This document shows, piece after piece, positions 30,601 to 39,092 of a DNA stretch of 58,122 bases. This stretch comes from Kofleriaceae bacterium. GTDB lineage: Bacteria > Myxococcota_A > Polyangia > Haliangiales > Haliangiaceae. Every line of letters starts with the position of its first letter. Positions within the stretch are counted from its first letter, which is position 1. Below the pieces are notes generated by a model. That model was given only the letters and a program-made list of their open reading frames with translations, did no database searches and had not been told where the DNA came from. The position numbers were made by a program, and so were the translations under genes. Where the stretch lies: the NCBI GenBank assembly GCA_022842285.1, contig JALHPV010000010.1, positions 1 to 58,122 on the forward strand, in the 5' to 3' direction.

Positions 30601-31340
30601 AGTCCGCCGCCGCCGCCGCCGCCGCCATGCGCAACGGCCTCCGCAAGCTCGTGCTCCTCGAGCTGCGCACGACGTACTACCAGCAGGAGCAGCCCCTGCC
30701 CGGCACGATCGCGACGGGCCCGTTCTTCACGCCGAATTACCCGCTCACGCCGCGGCGCCAGATCGTCATGCGTGCGCTGGACGAAGCGTTCGACCTCGCC
30801 GACGTCCCGCGCACGAAGGCGGCCTTCACCGCGCGCCTCGTGGCCGGGCGCGCGCAGTTTCCCAAGGCCCTGACCCAGTGGGGCAAGCTCGCCGTCGATC
30901 TCGGCGTCGACGTCACGAAGGTCCGTACGGCGCTGAAGCCGCTCGCCGGCAAGCCGGGCCCACTCAAGCTCGCCGTCGACGACATCACGTCTCAGCTCGC
31001 CCATCTCCTCCCGCCTGACGTGCTGCTGTCGATGCCCGCCGCCCGGATCCCACACGTCACGCGCTACCTCCGCGGTGTGCAGACCCGCCTCCAGCGGCTG
31101 ACCGTCGACGTCATGAAGGATCAGAACAAGGCCGCGGCCGTCACGCCGCTCTGGCAGCGCTGGCTCAAGCTCCGCGAGGAGCTGCGCGCGAAGGGCCGCA
31201 GCGCCACCGAGCTCGCCGAGCTCGAGGAGCTGGGCTGGCTGCTCGAGGAGCTGCGCGTCGCGACGTTTGCCCCCGAGCTCAAGACGGCGGTGCCGGTCTC
31301 GCCGCAGCGCGTGGCCGATGCGTTCGCCCTGTTTCGCTGA
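27660..31340 (+). CDS. hrpA: ATP-dependent RNA helicase HrpA
   Basis: The protein is a 1226-residue DEAH-box helicase. Walker A GETGSGKTTQ lies at 37-46, DEAH at 131-134, and SAT and the motif VI region (DQRKGRCGRT) follow. The helicase-associated and OB-fold regions follow, and the long C-terminal half matches the DUF3418 region special to HrpA. Length is close to E. coli HrpA (1300 residues). It acts on mRNA and stalled ribosomes; in E. coli it has been linked to fimbrial mRNA processing and ribosome splitting. It begins 15 nt after the lipoprotein gene. Confidence 0.96.
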   Translation: MVALDDRVTFPAELPISARALDIADAIAAHQVIIIAGETGSGKTTQLPKICLAMGYQRIGCTQPRRIAATSVAARVAQELQTELGEVVGYKVRFNDRLKPTSNIKFMTDGILLAEIQSDPLLRAYDVIIIDEAHERSLNIDFLLGFLKRLLPRRRDLRVIVSSATLETERFATFFGGAPVVSVSGRTFPVDVLYRPPREDEPDIADAVANTVNEITEMDPRNDVLVFLPGEREIRESMAELEQRALPHTTILPLYARLSAAEQQRVFARMPGRRVILATNVAETSLTIPGIVYVVDAGLARVNRYSVRTGVTQLHIEPISRASADQRKGRCGRTANGVCFRLFEEQDFLARPSHTDPEIKRVGLAGVILRMKSLRLGDLEGFPFLDPPAQRAIDEGYRVLEELGALDERGDLTQLGVQLGRLPVDPRLGRMILGGRDENALREVLVIAAALGLQDPRERPQAAQQKADEAHRKFQDEGSDFVGYLKLWDFWVTNRARSKNQRYKLCRENFLNYNRMREWEDIHEQLRRGVSELGFSPSEQPASGEAIHRALMPGLLSKLGLFHPESRMYIGARAMKFAIHPGSGLARKPPAWVMAAELVETTRLYARTVAKIDPVWIERAAGSLVRRSYGDPHWEMKPAQVVARENISLYGLPIANRKTNYSAIDPVRSRELFILHALVRGEYVTKGAFAAHNQQLLADVERMRDKARVSGMLADEYTLVEIFEQRIPPSVVSGKTFEDWRRVAEAKQPRLLFLELADVLQSEDAGLSLARFPDELVLGGTKLPLTYKFDPGEDDDGVTVTVPLAMLPQLDPDVMRWMVPGWLEPKLVALLESLPKTQRKALAPLPDLAHALAGALKPFAGGLLPMLERAIFERTGERIGRDQWDLRSVPQHLGFWFRIVDERDKPLAQGRDLADLQNVLAQRAKALWTGAPRERHERIGMKSWDFDVLPENVSIEVAGRRVPGYPALVDNDLTVDLKLLESAAAAAAAMRNGLRKLVLLELRTTYYQQEQPLPGTIATGPFFTPNYPLTPRRQIVMRALDEAFDLADVPRTKAAFTARLVAGRAQFPKALTQWGKLAVDLGVDVTKVRTALKPLAGKPGPLKLAVDDITSQLAHLLPPDVLLSMPAARIPHVTRYLRGVQTRLQRLTVDVMKDQNKAAAVTPLWQRWLKLREELRAKGRSATELAELEELGWLLEELRVATFAPELKTAVPVSPQRVADAFALFR

Positions 31341-31363
31341 CTCCGAGCGTTACACTCGTGCAC

Positions 31364-31849
31364 ATGCCTGCACCGAAGCGCCCGAAGTCCGCGCCGCCGA
31401 AGGCTCGATCCAAGGCCAAGCCCCGGGCGACCTTGCCCGTCGTGAACGGCGTGACGATCCTCGCGGGCGGGAACCCCCAGATCGCGAAGGGCGACGGCGA
31501 TGCGCCGGTGAAGGCGTACCTCGCGGCCATCCCCGACCGCTGGAAGCAGGTCATCGCGAAGCGACTGGATGCGCTCGTCGTGAAGGTAGTCCCCGGCGTG
31601 AAGAAGGCCGTGAAGTGGAACACCCCCTTCTACGGCGTCGATGGCGTGACCTGGTTCATGTCGTTCCACATGTTCGACCAGTACGTGAAGGTCACGTGGT
31701 TCAAGGGCACACAGCTGACGCCGCCGCCGGCGGGCACCTCGAAGGTTCCTGACGTCCGGTACTCGGACATCCGCGAGGGCGAGCTCGACGAGGCGCAGCT
31801 GACGAAGTGGATCGCGCAGGCTGCGGCGCTGCCGGGCGAGAAGCTCTAA
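31364..31849 (+). CDS. DUF1801 (YdhG-like) protein
   Basis: The protein has 161 residues. A basic, Pro/Ala/Lys-rich N-terminus (about 1-30) precedes a DUF1801-type domain: VKAYLAAIPDRWKQVIAKRLDAL, VKKAVKWNTPFYGVDG, FHMFDQYVKVTWFKG. The family has a small alpha/beta fold with no fixed function. A GTG two codons upstream (31358) is an alternative start. Its stop overlaps that of trmFO (convergent, 4 bp). Confidence 0.85.
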   Translation: MPAPKRPKSAPPKARSKAKPRATLPVVNGVTILAGGNPQIAKGDGDAPVKAYLAAIPDRWKQVIAKRLDALVVKVVPGVKKAVKWNTPFYGVDGVTWFMSFHMFDQYVKVTWFKGTQLTPPPAGTSKVPDVRYSDIREGELDEAQLTKWIAQAAALPGEKL

Positions 31850-33192
31850 CCGCGCGCGGCGAGCCAGGTCGCGAGCTGTTCGCGGGCCCGGACGGCCATG
31901 CGCTGCTTGCGGTTGTCCTTGCGCGAGCCGGGGAGCGGCGGCAGGAGGCCATAGTTGACGTTCGTCGGACCGTACTTGTACTTCGGCTCGCGCGGCGCGG
32001 TGACGTGCAGGTACAGGCCGCCGAGCATCGTCTCGGGCGGCGGGGGCGCCTGCGTCGTGCCACGCAGCTCGGCGACGAGGAGCCACGCCACGACGAGGCC
32101 CATCGCGCAGGACTCGATGTAGCCCTCGACGCCGGTGAGCAGGCCGGCGAAGCGAACGTTGGGCCGCGACCGGAGCTCGAAGGACGTACCGAGACGCGAC
32201 GGTGCATCGATGTACGTGTTGCGGTGGATCGAGCCGTAGCGCAGGAACTCGGCCTTCTGCAGGCCGGGGATCATCTGGAAGATGCGCTGTTGCTCGGGGT
32301 ACGCGAGCCGCGTCTGGAAGCCGACGAGGTTGTAGGCCGTGAGGTACTTGTTCTCGGGGCGAAGCTGGACGACGGCCCACGGGCGATGACCGGTACGCGG
32401 ATCGCGCAGGCCGATCGGGCGCATGGGACCGAAGCGGAGGGTCTCGGGCCCGCGCTCGGCCATGACCTCGATGGGCATGCAGCTCTCGAAGTAGCGGGGC
32501 TCCTCGAACTCGTGCGGGAGGACCTTGCGGCCTGCATTCACCGCGGCGACGAACTCCTCGTACTGGATCTTGGTGAGCGGGCAGTTCACGTAGTCGCCGA
32601 CGCCGACATCGCCGCTGCCGCCTTCGTCGCCGGGCTGGGGCTTGCTGTCCTTGTCCCAGCGCGACTGCTTGAAGGCGAAGTCCCAGTCGATCGACTCCGT
32701 CGCCACGATGGGCGCGATGGCATCGTAGAAGTACATGCGATCGCCGCCCAGCTCGGCGCGGATGACCTCGCCCAGCGCCCCTTCGGTGAGCGGGCCCGTG
32801 CAGACGATGACGGGACCGTCGGGGAGCTCGTCGAGCCGGCGCCGCTCGATGCGAATGCGCGGGTGCAGCGCGAGGCGCTCCGTGATGGCGCGCGCGAAGC
32901 CGAAGCGCTCGACGGCGAGGGCCTGGCCCGCGGGCACGCGATGCTGATCGGCGCACGCGATGACCATCGAGCCGCAGGCGCGCAGCTCCTGCTTCAGGAG
33001 CCCCGCCGGCGCATCGGGATCGTCGCTGCGTAGGGAGTTACTGCAGACGAGCTCGCCGAGCAGGGGCGTCTGGTGCGCAGGTGACATCGCGCACGGCTTC
33101 ATCTCGACGAGCGTGACGTCGAAGCCCGCTTCCGCGAGCTGCCACGCCGCCTCGCTGCCGGCCATGCCGCCGCCAACGACCGTGATGCGCAC
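31846..33192 (-). CDS. trmFO: Folate-dependent tRNA (uracil-54-C5) methyltransferase TrmFO
   Basis: The 448-residue flavoenzyme methylates U54 in the T-loop of tRNA using methylene-tetrahydrofolate. It starts with the FAD-binding MRITVVGGGMAGSEAAW; the conserved SPAHQTPLLGELVCSNSL, NCPLTKIQYEEF and GVEGYIESCAMG are present. Length and motifs agree with the family. topA ends 17 nt upstream on the same strand, the order dprA-topA-trmFO being common in several phyla. Confidence 0.97.
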   Translation of the reverse strand: MRITVVGGGMAGSEAAWQLAEAGFDVTLVEMKPCAMSPAHQTPLLGELVCSNSLRSDDPDAPAGLLKQELRACGSMVIACADQHRVPAGQALAVERFGFARAITERLALHPRIRIERRRLDELPDGPVIVCTGPLTEGALGEVIRAELGGDRMYFYDAIAPIVATESIDWDFAFKQSRWDKDSKPQPGDEGGSGDVGVGDYVNCPLTKIQYEEFVAAVNAGRKVLPHEFEEPRYFESCMPIEVMAERGPETLRFGPMRPIGLRDPRTGHRPWAVVQLRPENKYLTAYNLVGFQTRLAYPEQQRIFQMIPGLQKAEFLRYGSIHRNTYIDAPSRLGTSFELRSRPNVRFAGLLTGVEGYIESCAMGLVVAWLLVAELRGTTQAPPPPETMLGGLYLHVTAPREPKYKYGPTNVNYGLLPPLPGSRKDNRKQRMAVRAREQLATWLAARG

Positions 33193-33209
33193 GCCCAGAC
33201 CTTATCAGG

Positions 33210-35810
33210 TCACGCGGCCGGCGCCGCGGGGGTGCCCTCGGCCTCTTCGTCGGCGGCGCCGGACTTCCAGTCGCACTCGAGGCACCGCAGCGTCACGCCG
33301 GACTTGTTCTCCTTGCGGACGACGAACTTCGCGTTGCAGATCGGGCACGGCTGCGGCACGGGCTTGTCCCACGCGACGAAGTCGCACTGCTTCTTCGCCC
33401 AGTTCGAGCAGCCGTAGAACGGCTTGCCACGCCGCGAGCGCTTCTCGGCGAGGAAGCCACCACAGCCGGGCTTCGGGCACTTCACGCCGAGCGAGATGGG
33501 CTTCGTCGTCTTGCAGTCGGGGTACCGCGTGCAGGCGAGGAACGACCCGAAGCGACCGCGCTTGATCGTCATCGGCGCCTGGCACGTCTCGCAGATCTCG
33601 TCGGTCGTCTGCGGCGGGACCTTCTCCCACGTGCCGTCGAGGTTCTTCACGACCTCCATGGTGTTGCGGCACTCCGGGTAGCCCTGGCAGGCCAGGAAGT
33701 TCCCGTTGCGACCCCACTTGATGATCATGGGCTTGCCGCACTTCTCGCAGACCCACTCCGTCGCGATCTCCTCGCGCTTCACGTCGCGCATCTCGGTGCG
33801 CGCCTTCTCGAGCTCGCCCTTGAACGGCTCGTAGAAGCCGCCGAGCAGCTTGCGCCAGTCGACCGAGCCGTCCTCGACCTTGTCGAGGTCGCCTTCCATC
33901 TTGGCCGTGAACTCGCTCGACACGATCTCGGGGAAGCTCTCCACGAGGAGGCTATTCACGAGGATGCCGAGCTCGGTCGGCCAGAACCGCGCGTCCTTCT
34001 TCTCGACGTAGCCGCGGTCGACGATGGTCGACATGATGGCGGCGTAGGTCGACGGACGGCCGATCCCACGCTCCTCGAGCTCCTTCACGAGCGAGGCTTC
34101 CGAGAACCGCGGGGGCGGCTGCGTGAAGTGCTGCTCGGGGCGGACGCTCTCGATCGTGATCGTCTCGCCGACCTCAAGGACCGGCAGCAGGCGATCCGCG
34201 CTGTCAGCGGCCTCGGCCTTCGCATCGTCGGTCTCGGCGACCTCGTAGACCTTCGTGTAGCCCGCGAACTTCATCACCTGGCCGGTGGCGCGCAGGGTGG
34301 CCTCGCCGCGCTCCATGTCGACGGTCGTCGCGTCGTACACGGCCGGCACCATCTGCGACGCCACGAAGCGCTGCCAGATGAGCGTGTAGAGCTTCACGAG
34401 CTCCGGACCTTCCGGATGGTTGGCGAGCGCGAGCGCCACCTTCTCCGGCGGCCATTCCATGAGCGTCGGGCGGATCGCCTCGTGGGCGTCCTGCGCGCGC
34501 TCCTTGTTGCCGTACGTGTTTGGCTGCTCCGGCAGGTAGTCCGGGCCGTACGTCTCGCCGATGTACGTCCGCAGCGCGAGCATCGCGTCGTCGGAGATAC
34601 GGGTCGAGTCCGTACGCATATAGGTGATGAGACCGGTCGGGCCTTCATCCCCCAGCTCGACACCCTCGTAGAGGCGCTGAGCGAGCGCCATCGTGCGCTT
34701 CGCGGAGTAGCGGAGCTTGCGCGCCGCATCCTGCTGCAGACGCGACGTGATGAACGGCGCCTGCGCCTTCTTCCGACGCTCCTTCTTGTCGACGCTGACG
34801 ACGACCGCGGTGCCCGCGTTGAGCTCCGTCGCGATCGCATTCGCCTCGTCGGCCGTCTTCGGCTCGGCCTTCTCGCCCTTGAACCGCCAGATGCGCGCAT
34901 CGAAGGGCGGCGGGTTGGTGCCCCGGACCGTGACCTCGACCGACCAGTACTCCTCGGGCTTGAACGCTTTGATCTCCTCCTCGCGCTCGCACACCATGCG
35001 AACGGCGGGAGACTGCACGCGACCTGCCGAGAGGCCGCGCTGCACCTTGTTCCAGAGGATCGGGCTGATCTCGTAGCCGACGATGCGATCGAGGATGCGG
35101 CGCGACTGCTGCGCGTACATCTTGTCCATGTCGACGGCGCGCGGCGCGGCGATGGCCGCGGCCACGCCCTTCTTCGTGATCTCGTTGATCAACACGCGCT
35201 TCATGTTCGTGTTGACGTCCTTGATCTCCTCGGAGATGTGCCAGGCGATGGCCTCTCCTTCGCGATCCGGATCGCTGGCGAGATACACGATCTCGTTCTC
35301 GCGGGCCGCCTTGCGGATCTCCGCGACGACCTTCTTCTTGCCCTCGATCACCTCGTAGACGGGCTCGAAGCCGTTCTCGAAGTCGACGCCGATCTTGCTC
35401 TTCGGCAGGTCGCGCACGTGACCGACCGAAGCCTTCACGACGTAGCCGCTGCCGAGGTACTTGCCGATGGTCTTCGCCTTGGCGGGCGACTCGACCACGA
35501 CGAGCGCCGAGCCCGGCTTCACCTTCTTGGGCTTCTTCGGAACCTGCTCCTCGATGTCGTCCTCGAGCTCGACCTCGGCCTTCTTCCCCTTCGGCAGCTT
35601 GCCGCCCTTCACCGGCTTCGCCTTCGTCGGCTTGGCCGGGACCTTGGTGGGCGCAGCCTTGGCCTTGCCCTTGGCGGGCTTGACCTCGACCTCGTCGGCG
35701 ACCTTCTTCTTCGCGGCCTTGGCCGCTGCAGCAGGCTTCGGCTCGGCCTTGGTCTCCTTGGAGCCCTTGCCCGACTTGCCCTTGGCCTTCTTCTGGTTCG
35801 ACTTGGTCAC
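33210..35810 (-). CDS. topA: DNA topoisomerase I with Lys-rich N-terminal extension
   Basis: The protein has 866 residues and relaxes negative supercoils. The first 100 residues form a Lys/Ala/Pro-rich basic tail; the Toprim domain then starts SALVVVESPAKAKTIGKYLG, with DPDREGEAIAWH further on. The active-site tyrosine is in GLITYMRTDSTRIS. The C-terminus has four Cys zinc ribbons (CEKCGKP, CETCQAP, CPKPGCGG and CPICNAK, each followed by a second Cys pair). I chose the GTG at 35810: it has GGAGAGG shortly upstream and overlaps the dprA stop as GTGA. The frame is open to 35876, but that part belongs to dprA in another frame. Confidence 0.97.
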   Translation of the reverse strand: MTKSNQKKAKGKSGKGSKETKAEPKPAAAAKAAKKKVADEVEVKPAKGKAKAAPTKVPAKPTKAKPVKGGKLPKGKKAEVELEDDIEEQVPKKPKKVKPGSALVVVESPAKAKTIGKYLGSGYVVKASVGHVRDLPKSKIGVDFENGFEPVYEVIEGKKKVVAEIRKAARENEIVYLASDPDREGEAIAWHISEEIKDVNTNMKRVLINEITKKGVAAAIAAPRAVDMDKMYAQQSRRILDRIVGYEISPILWNKVQRGLSAGRVQSPAVRMVCEREEEIKAFKPEEYWSVEVTVRGTNPPPFDARIWRFKGEKAEPKTADEANAIATELNAGTAVVVSVDKKERRKKAQAPFITSRLQQDAARKLRYSAKRTMALAQRLYEGVELGDEGPTGLITYMRTDSTRISDDAMLALRTYIGETYGPDYLPEQPNTYGNKERAQDAHEAIRPTLMEWPPEKVALALANHPEGPELVKLYTLIWQRFVASQMVPAVYDATTVDMERGEATLRATGQVMKFAGYTKVYEVAETDDAKAEAADSADRLLPVLEVGETITIESVRPEQHFTQPPPRFSEASLVKELEERGIGRPSTYAAIMSTIVDRGYVEKKDARFWPTELGILVNSLLVESFPEIVSSEFTAKMEGDLDKVEDGSVDWRKLLGGFYEPFKGELEKARTEMRDVKREEIATEWVCEKCGKPMIIKWGRNGNFLACQGYPECRNTMEVVKNLDGTWEKVPPQTTDEICETCQAPMTIKRGRFGSFLACTRYPDCKTTKPISLGVKCPKPGCGGFLAEKRSRRGKPFYGCSNWAKKQCDFVAWDKPVPQPCPICNAKFVVRKENKSGVTLRCLECDWKSGAADEEAEGTPAAPAA

Positions 35811-36625
35811 GAATACCTCTCCAGCAAAGGAAGCGCGCGGAGTACCGCACGCACCGGAAGCCCCGTCCGCATACAAATCGCATCCACGTCGCCCGCCCCC
35901 GCCGCCACCGCATCCGCCACCCGCTGCACGTCCGGATCGAACGCGGGGCGGATCGGCATGCGTGCCTGCCCGTCCACGATCCGATCGACGTCCGCGAGCG
36001 ATTCGACGATCGCCGCCCCGCGCGCCAGCAGCCGATCACACCCAGGACTACCCGGCCATGCCGCCACCAACCGCTGCTGGGTCAGTGCCGACGCGGCGGT
36101 CGAGAGCGACCCCGACCGTACGTCGGCTTCGATCACGACGACCGCATCCACCAGTGCCGAGATGAGCTTGTTCCGTTGCGGAAACAGGGCCGGCCGCGGC
36201 TCGACGCCGTCCGGCACGATGCCCATGAGGCCACCGCCGTGTGCGAGTGCTTGTTCGAACAGCGACGCGTGGCGCGCGGGGTACGCGATGTCGAGCCCGT
36301 TGCCGAGCACGATGGTCGTCGTCCCGCCGCCAGCGAGGGCGCCCCGATGGGCCGCACCATCGATGCCGACCGCGCCGCCGGACACGACGTGCACGTGCCG
36401 CTCGGCGAGATGCCGGGCCACGCGCTGGGCCCGCTCCATCCCTTCCGCGCTCGCTGCCCGCGCGCCCACGATCGCCACGGCGGGGCCATCGGGGCAGACC
36501 GCGCCGCGCACGTACACGGGCCGTTGCCATCCCAGCGTCTCCAGACGCCGGGGCAGCCCACCCAGATTCAGCACGACCGAGGTCACGAGGGCGTAGCAAA
36601 TAGCCACCTGGCCCACGTCCGTCAA
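35807..36625 (-). CDS. dprA: DNA processing protein DprA (short form)
   Basis: This 272-residue protein has the DprA Rossmann core: AIVGARAAS, SGGAVGIDGAAHRGAL, PQRNKLISAL and a GSLSTA motif. It loads RecA on incoming single-stranded DNA in transformation. The usual N-terminal SAM-like domain is missing or very short; the C-terminal 50 residues fit the small winged-helix domain. A GTG 13 codons in is an alternative start. It is coupled to topA by a 4-nt overlap. Confidence 0.88.
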   Translation of the reverse strand: MTDVGQVAICYALVTSVVLNLGGLPRRLETLGWQRPVYVRGAVCPDGPAVAIVGARAASAEGMERAQRVARHLAERHVHVVSGGAVGIDGAAHRGALAGGGTTTIVLGNGLDIAYPARHASLFEQALAHGGGLMGIVPDGVEPRPALFPQRNKLISALVDAVVVIEADVRSGSLSTAASALTQQRLVAAWPGSPGCDRLLARGAAIVESLADVDRIVDGQARMPIRPAFDPDVQRVADAVAAGAGDVDAICMRTGLPVRAVLRALPLLERYS

Positions 36626-36736
36626 GTCGGACCCGCGCCGATCGAGCGATTCCAGGGGCTTACATCGCCCCGCGGCCGGCCTCTTCTTTATATATGGTGC
36701 GTGCGCGGGCCTCCCCGAGGGGGCCGGCCCGGTTGG
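36626..36736 (-). promoter_or_regulatory. Spacer with GC hairpin and TATA-like element before dprA-topA
   Basis: On the minus strand, just after the LysM gene stop, a GC-rich hairpin-forming stretch lies at 36732-36707. It is followed by TATATAAAG at 36695-36687, an AT island in otherwise GC-rich DNA. I read this as a transcript end for the LysM gene and a -10-like element for dprA-topA-trmFO. No -35 is evident. Confidence 0.35.
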
Positions 36737-37987
36737 CTACTCGGACGCCTTCTGCATCATCGCCAGGTCGCCCACGCTCATCTCCTGCACGGACAGCGTG
36801 ACGAGCCCGATCGAGACGTTCGCCCCGACCTCGACGATCACGATCTCGCCGAGCGCGCGCGCCGGGAACCGCCGGTCATCGCTCCCGATCTCGTTGCTCA
36901 TGGTGTCGGGCTTCGCGTCGCCGCGGCGCACGATGAACATCCGATTGCCCGCCTTCACGCCCGACTGCTTCCCGAGCGCGATGAACACGATCTCGCCCTC
37001 GCCGATGAGCTGATCCTTGGTGAGCATGCCGACGATCGGCGCCTGGGCATCGACGGTCGGCGCGACGAAGTCGACGTTCTGGAACGCCTTCACGATCGGG
37101 CCGACCTTGGCGCCACGCTCGATCTCGCGATCCGCCTGCGTGATGACCGCACGCGCGAGCTTCTTGTCCTTCACGGACAGGACCTCGACCGTGCCGAGCA
37201 GGCGCACGTACGAGCCGTACTCCTTGCCGCCTTGCTTCACCGGCTGCCCGGGCTCGTAGATCGAATACGTGTTGCCCACCACGGGGGTCTTGTTCTTCGG
37301 ATACGCCAGGTAGACCTGGTCGCCCGTGCCGAGGAGCTCCTTCTCGTCGACGGCGCCGTCGATCACGATCGACTTCTCGAGCTCCGCTTTCTCCACGAAC
37401 GCCATCGTGTGAAGGCCCACATCCGAGCGGCGCGCGGGCGCGGGAACCGGGTCGACCCGGCGGGCGTCCGGATCGGGATCGGGGCCGATGGGGCGCGCGT
37501 TCTGCGAGAACACGCCCCGCGGCAACAAGCGCACGAGGTCACCGGGATAGATCCAGTGCGGGTTCGTGATCTGCGGGTTGTACGACCAGACCTTGGGCCA
37601 CTGCCACGGATCGTTGAAGTAGAACCAGCAGATGTCCCACAGCGTGTCGCCACTGCGCACGACATGCAGATCCGGCGTCGGACCGTTGTAGACGGTGTAG
37701 CCGTTGTCATCGACGATCTGGCCGCTGCTGCCCGTCGGGACGTAATACGTGGTGTCCTGGCCGGGCGCGCGATCGCCGCCGATGATGTTGCCGTCCGGCC
37801 CGACGATGACGATGCCGGGGTTCGACGCCGCCGGCGCGGGCTGGGTCGGCTGCGGCCCTTGCGTCCCTGACGAGGCGGGATCGAGCGTCGTCGGCGCGTT
37901 GGGGACGTTGGGGTACGTCGGGATCTGGGCGAGCGCGCTCGCGGGGGCGAGCAACGACGCGACGAAGACCACGCGGGGGAAGCGCAT
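36737..37987 (-). CDS. Exported LysM peptidoglycan-binding protein
   Basis: The protein has 416 residues. The signal peptide is MRFPRVVFVASLLAPASALA. A Pro/Thr-rich linker follows, then a LysM domain at about 107-160 (LHVVRSGDTLWDICWFYFNDP...NPHWIYPGDLVRLLP), which binds peptidoglycan. The C-terminal 220 residues are beta-rich with repeated G-D-x-V/I-Y/F stretches and are not recognised. The ATG at 37987 forms TGATG with the stop of the upstream CpoB-like gene; a GTG at 37990 is the alternative. Its partner gene also acts at the cell wall. Confidence 0.88.
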   Translation of the reverse strand: MRFPRVVFVASLLAPASALAQIPTYPNVPNAPTTLDPASSGTQGPQPTQPAPAASNPGIVIVGPDGNIIGGDRAPGQDTTYYVPTGSSGQIVDDNGYTVYNGPTPDLHVVRSGDTLWDICWFYFNDPWQWPKVWSYNPQITNPHWIYPGDLVRLLPRGVFSQNARPIGPDPDPDARRVDPVPAPARRSDVGLHTMAFVEKAELEKSIVIDGAVDEKELLGTGDQVYLAYPKNKTPVVGNTYSIYEPGQPVKQGGKEYGSYVRLLGTVEVLSVKDKKLARAVITQADREIERGAKVGPIVKAFQNVDFVAPTVDAQAPIVGMLTKDQLIGEGEIVFIALGKQSGVKAGNRMFIVRRGDAKPDTMSNEIGSDDRRFPARALGEIVIVEVGANVSIGLVTLSVQEMSVGDLAMMQKASE

Positions 37988-38823
37988 CACGACGCCTCCA
38001 GGCGCTTGGCGGCAATGGCCGCCGGTTCGGTCCGGGGATAGAGGTTCACGACTTGCTCGAGCACGGCCCGCGCCTTCTCGCCCTGCCCCATCGCCTGGTA
38101 GCAGAAGCCAACCTTGAGCAGCGCATCGGGCACCTTGTTGCCACGCGGATACGTCTCGATGACGGTCCGGAACTCGGACAGCGCCTGCGGGTAGTTCTTG
38201 TTCGCGTAATGCGCCTCGCCGAGCCAGTACTGCGCGTTGTCTGCGTAGTCGTGACTCGGGTGCGAGCCGATGAACGAGCGCAGCGCCTCGACGGCCTGAT
38301 CGAACAGCCCTGACTTCACGAGCTCGACCGCGAGCCGGTACTCGTTCGCGGCATCGCCGCCCCGATCCGGCGCGACATCGCGCGCGGGCGTGGGCGTGCG
38401 ACGCGCCGCGGCGGGCTTCGCCGTCTCGATACGACGCGGCGGCGGATAGCTCGCGGGCGGTGTCGACTCGATCTCGATCGAGGCGACCTTGCCGGCGGCG
38501 GCGTCGCCCTCGTACACGATCTCGTAACCATCCTCGTCGACCCCGACGACGCGCGCATCACGGGAGGACTCCTGCCCCGGCGGCGGCGCCGCGACCTCGA
38601 CGGGCAGGTTCGGCATCGCGTCCATCGTCGCGGTGACGACCTTCGCGCGCACCAGGTCGAGCTGGCGCTGGAGGTCGCGGATCCGGCGATCCTGCGCCCG
38701 CCGCTCGCTGCGCAGCTGCGTCACCTCGGTGGAGAGCCGCTGGTTGTCATCTCGAACGGACGCGAGCGGCGACGCGCACCCGACGAGCAGCGAGAGGATC
38801 GGGACGAGGCGTACGAGTCGCAT
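37987..38823 (-). CDS. CpoB/YbgF-like TPR lipoprotein
   Basis: A protein of 278 residues. Its lipoprotein signal is MRLVRLVPILSLLVGC. Residues about 25-65 form a coiled coil (DDNQRLSTEVTQLRSERRAQ), as in the trimerising part of YbgF/CpoB. After a Pro/Ala linker, three TPR units (about 165-275) follow, with the family pattern YWLGEAHYANKNYPQALSEF and KVGFCYQAMGQ. CpoB links Tol-Pal to peptidoglycan synthesis; E. coli CpoB is soluble and periplasmic, whereas this one looks lipidated. No tol-pal genes are beside it. Confidence 0.88.
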   Translation of the reverse strand: MRLVRLVPILSLLVGCASPLASVRDDNQRLSTEVTQLRSERRAQDRRIRDLQRQLDLVRAKVVTATMDAMPNLPVEVAAPPPGQESSRDARVVGVDEDGYEIVYEGDAAAGKVASIEIESTPPASYPPPRRIETAKPAAARRTPTPARDVAPDRGGDAANEYRLAVELVKSGLFDQAVEALRSFIGSHPSHDYADNAQYWLGEAHYANKNYPQALSEFRTVIETYPRGNKVPDALLKVGFCYQAMGQGEKARAVLEQVVNLYPRTEPAAIAAKRLEAS

Positions 38824-39092
38824 CACGGGTCCCGAAATCGTAGAGCCCCCCATGCGCCGGGGCAAAGTTTCCGGCGTTCGATGGTCTCCTCGCATGGATC
38901 CGGGGGGCTACCGGGTAGCCGGGTTGGGGGCTAGTCCCATCATCTCGGGTGGTTGCGGCGACGGCCGGGGATGGCTGTACGCTCCGGCGTGTGAAGCTGT
39001 CGCTGATCACGGCCGCCCTGTGCGCCGCTACGGCGGCGGGGCCTTGGCGAGGGAGAGCGTGACAGCCTCGGCGTACGGCTCGATCGAGATTG
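38824..39092. other. Intergenic region between hemC and cpoB-like gene
   Basis: The region carries the promoter of the cpoB-like gene (minus) and the end of the hem transcript. A 23-codon plus-strand frame starting GTG at 38991 would encode a short hydrophobic, signal-peptide-like sequence (KLSLITAALCAATAAG) and stops at 39062. It has no ribosome binding site and may be a remnant or chance. Nothing else is recognisable. Confidence 0.35.

Noticed and set aside
26679-31055. 1458-codon minus-strand frame
   Set aside because: Antisense to hrpA, whose motifs are beyond doubt; the product is Arg/His/Glu-rich shadow sequence.
36626-36736. Possible tRNA or small RNA in the GC-rich hairpin region
   Set aside because: No cloverleaf or CCA end; better read as a transcript end and promoter.
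38991-39062. 23-codon signal-peptide-like frame near hemC
   Set aside because: No ribosome binding site and no folded part follows; kept only as a note in the intergenic entry.
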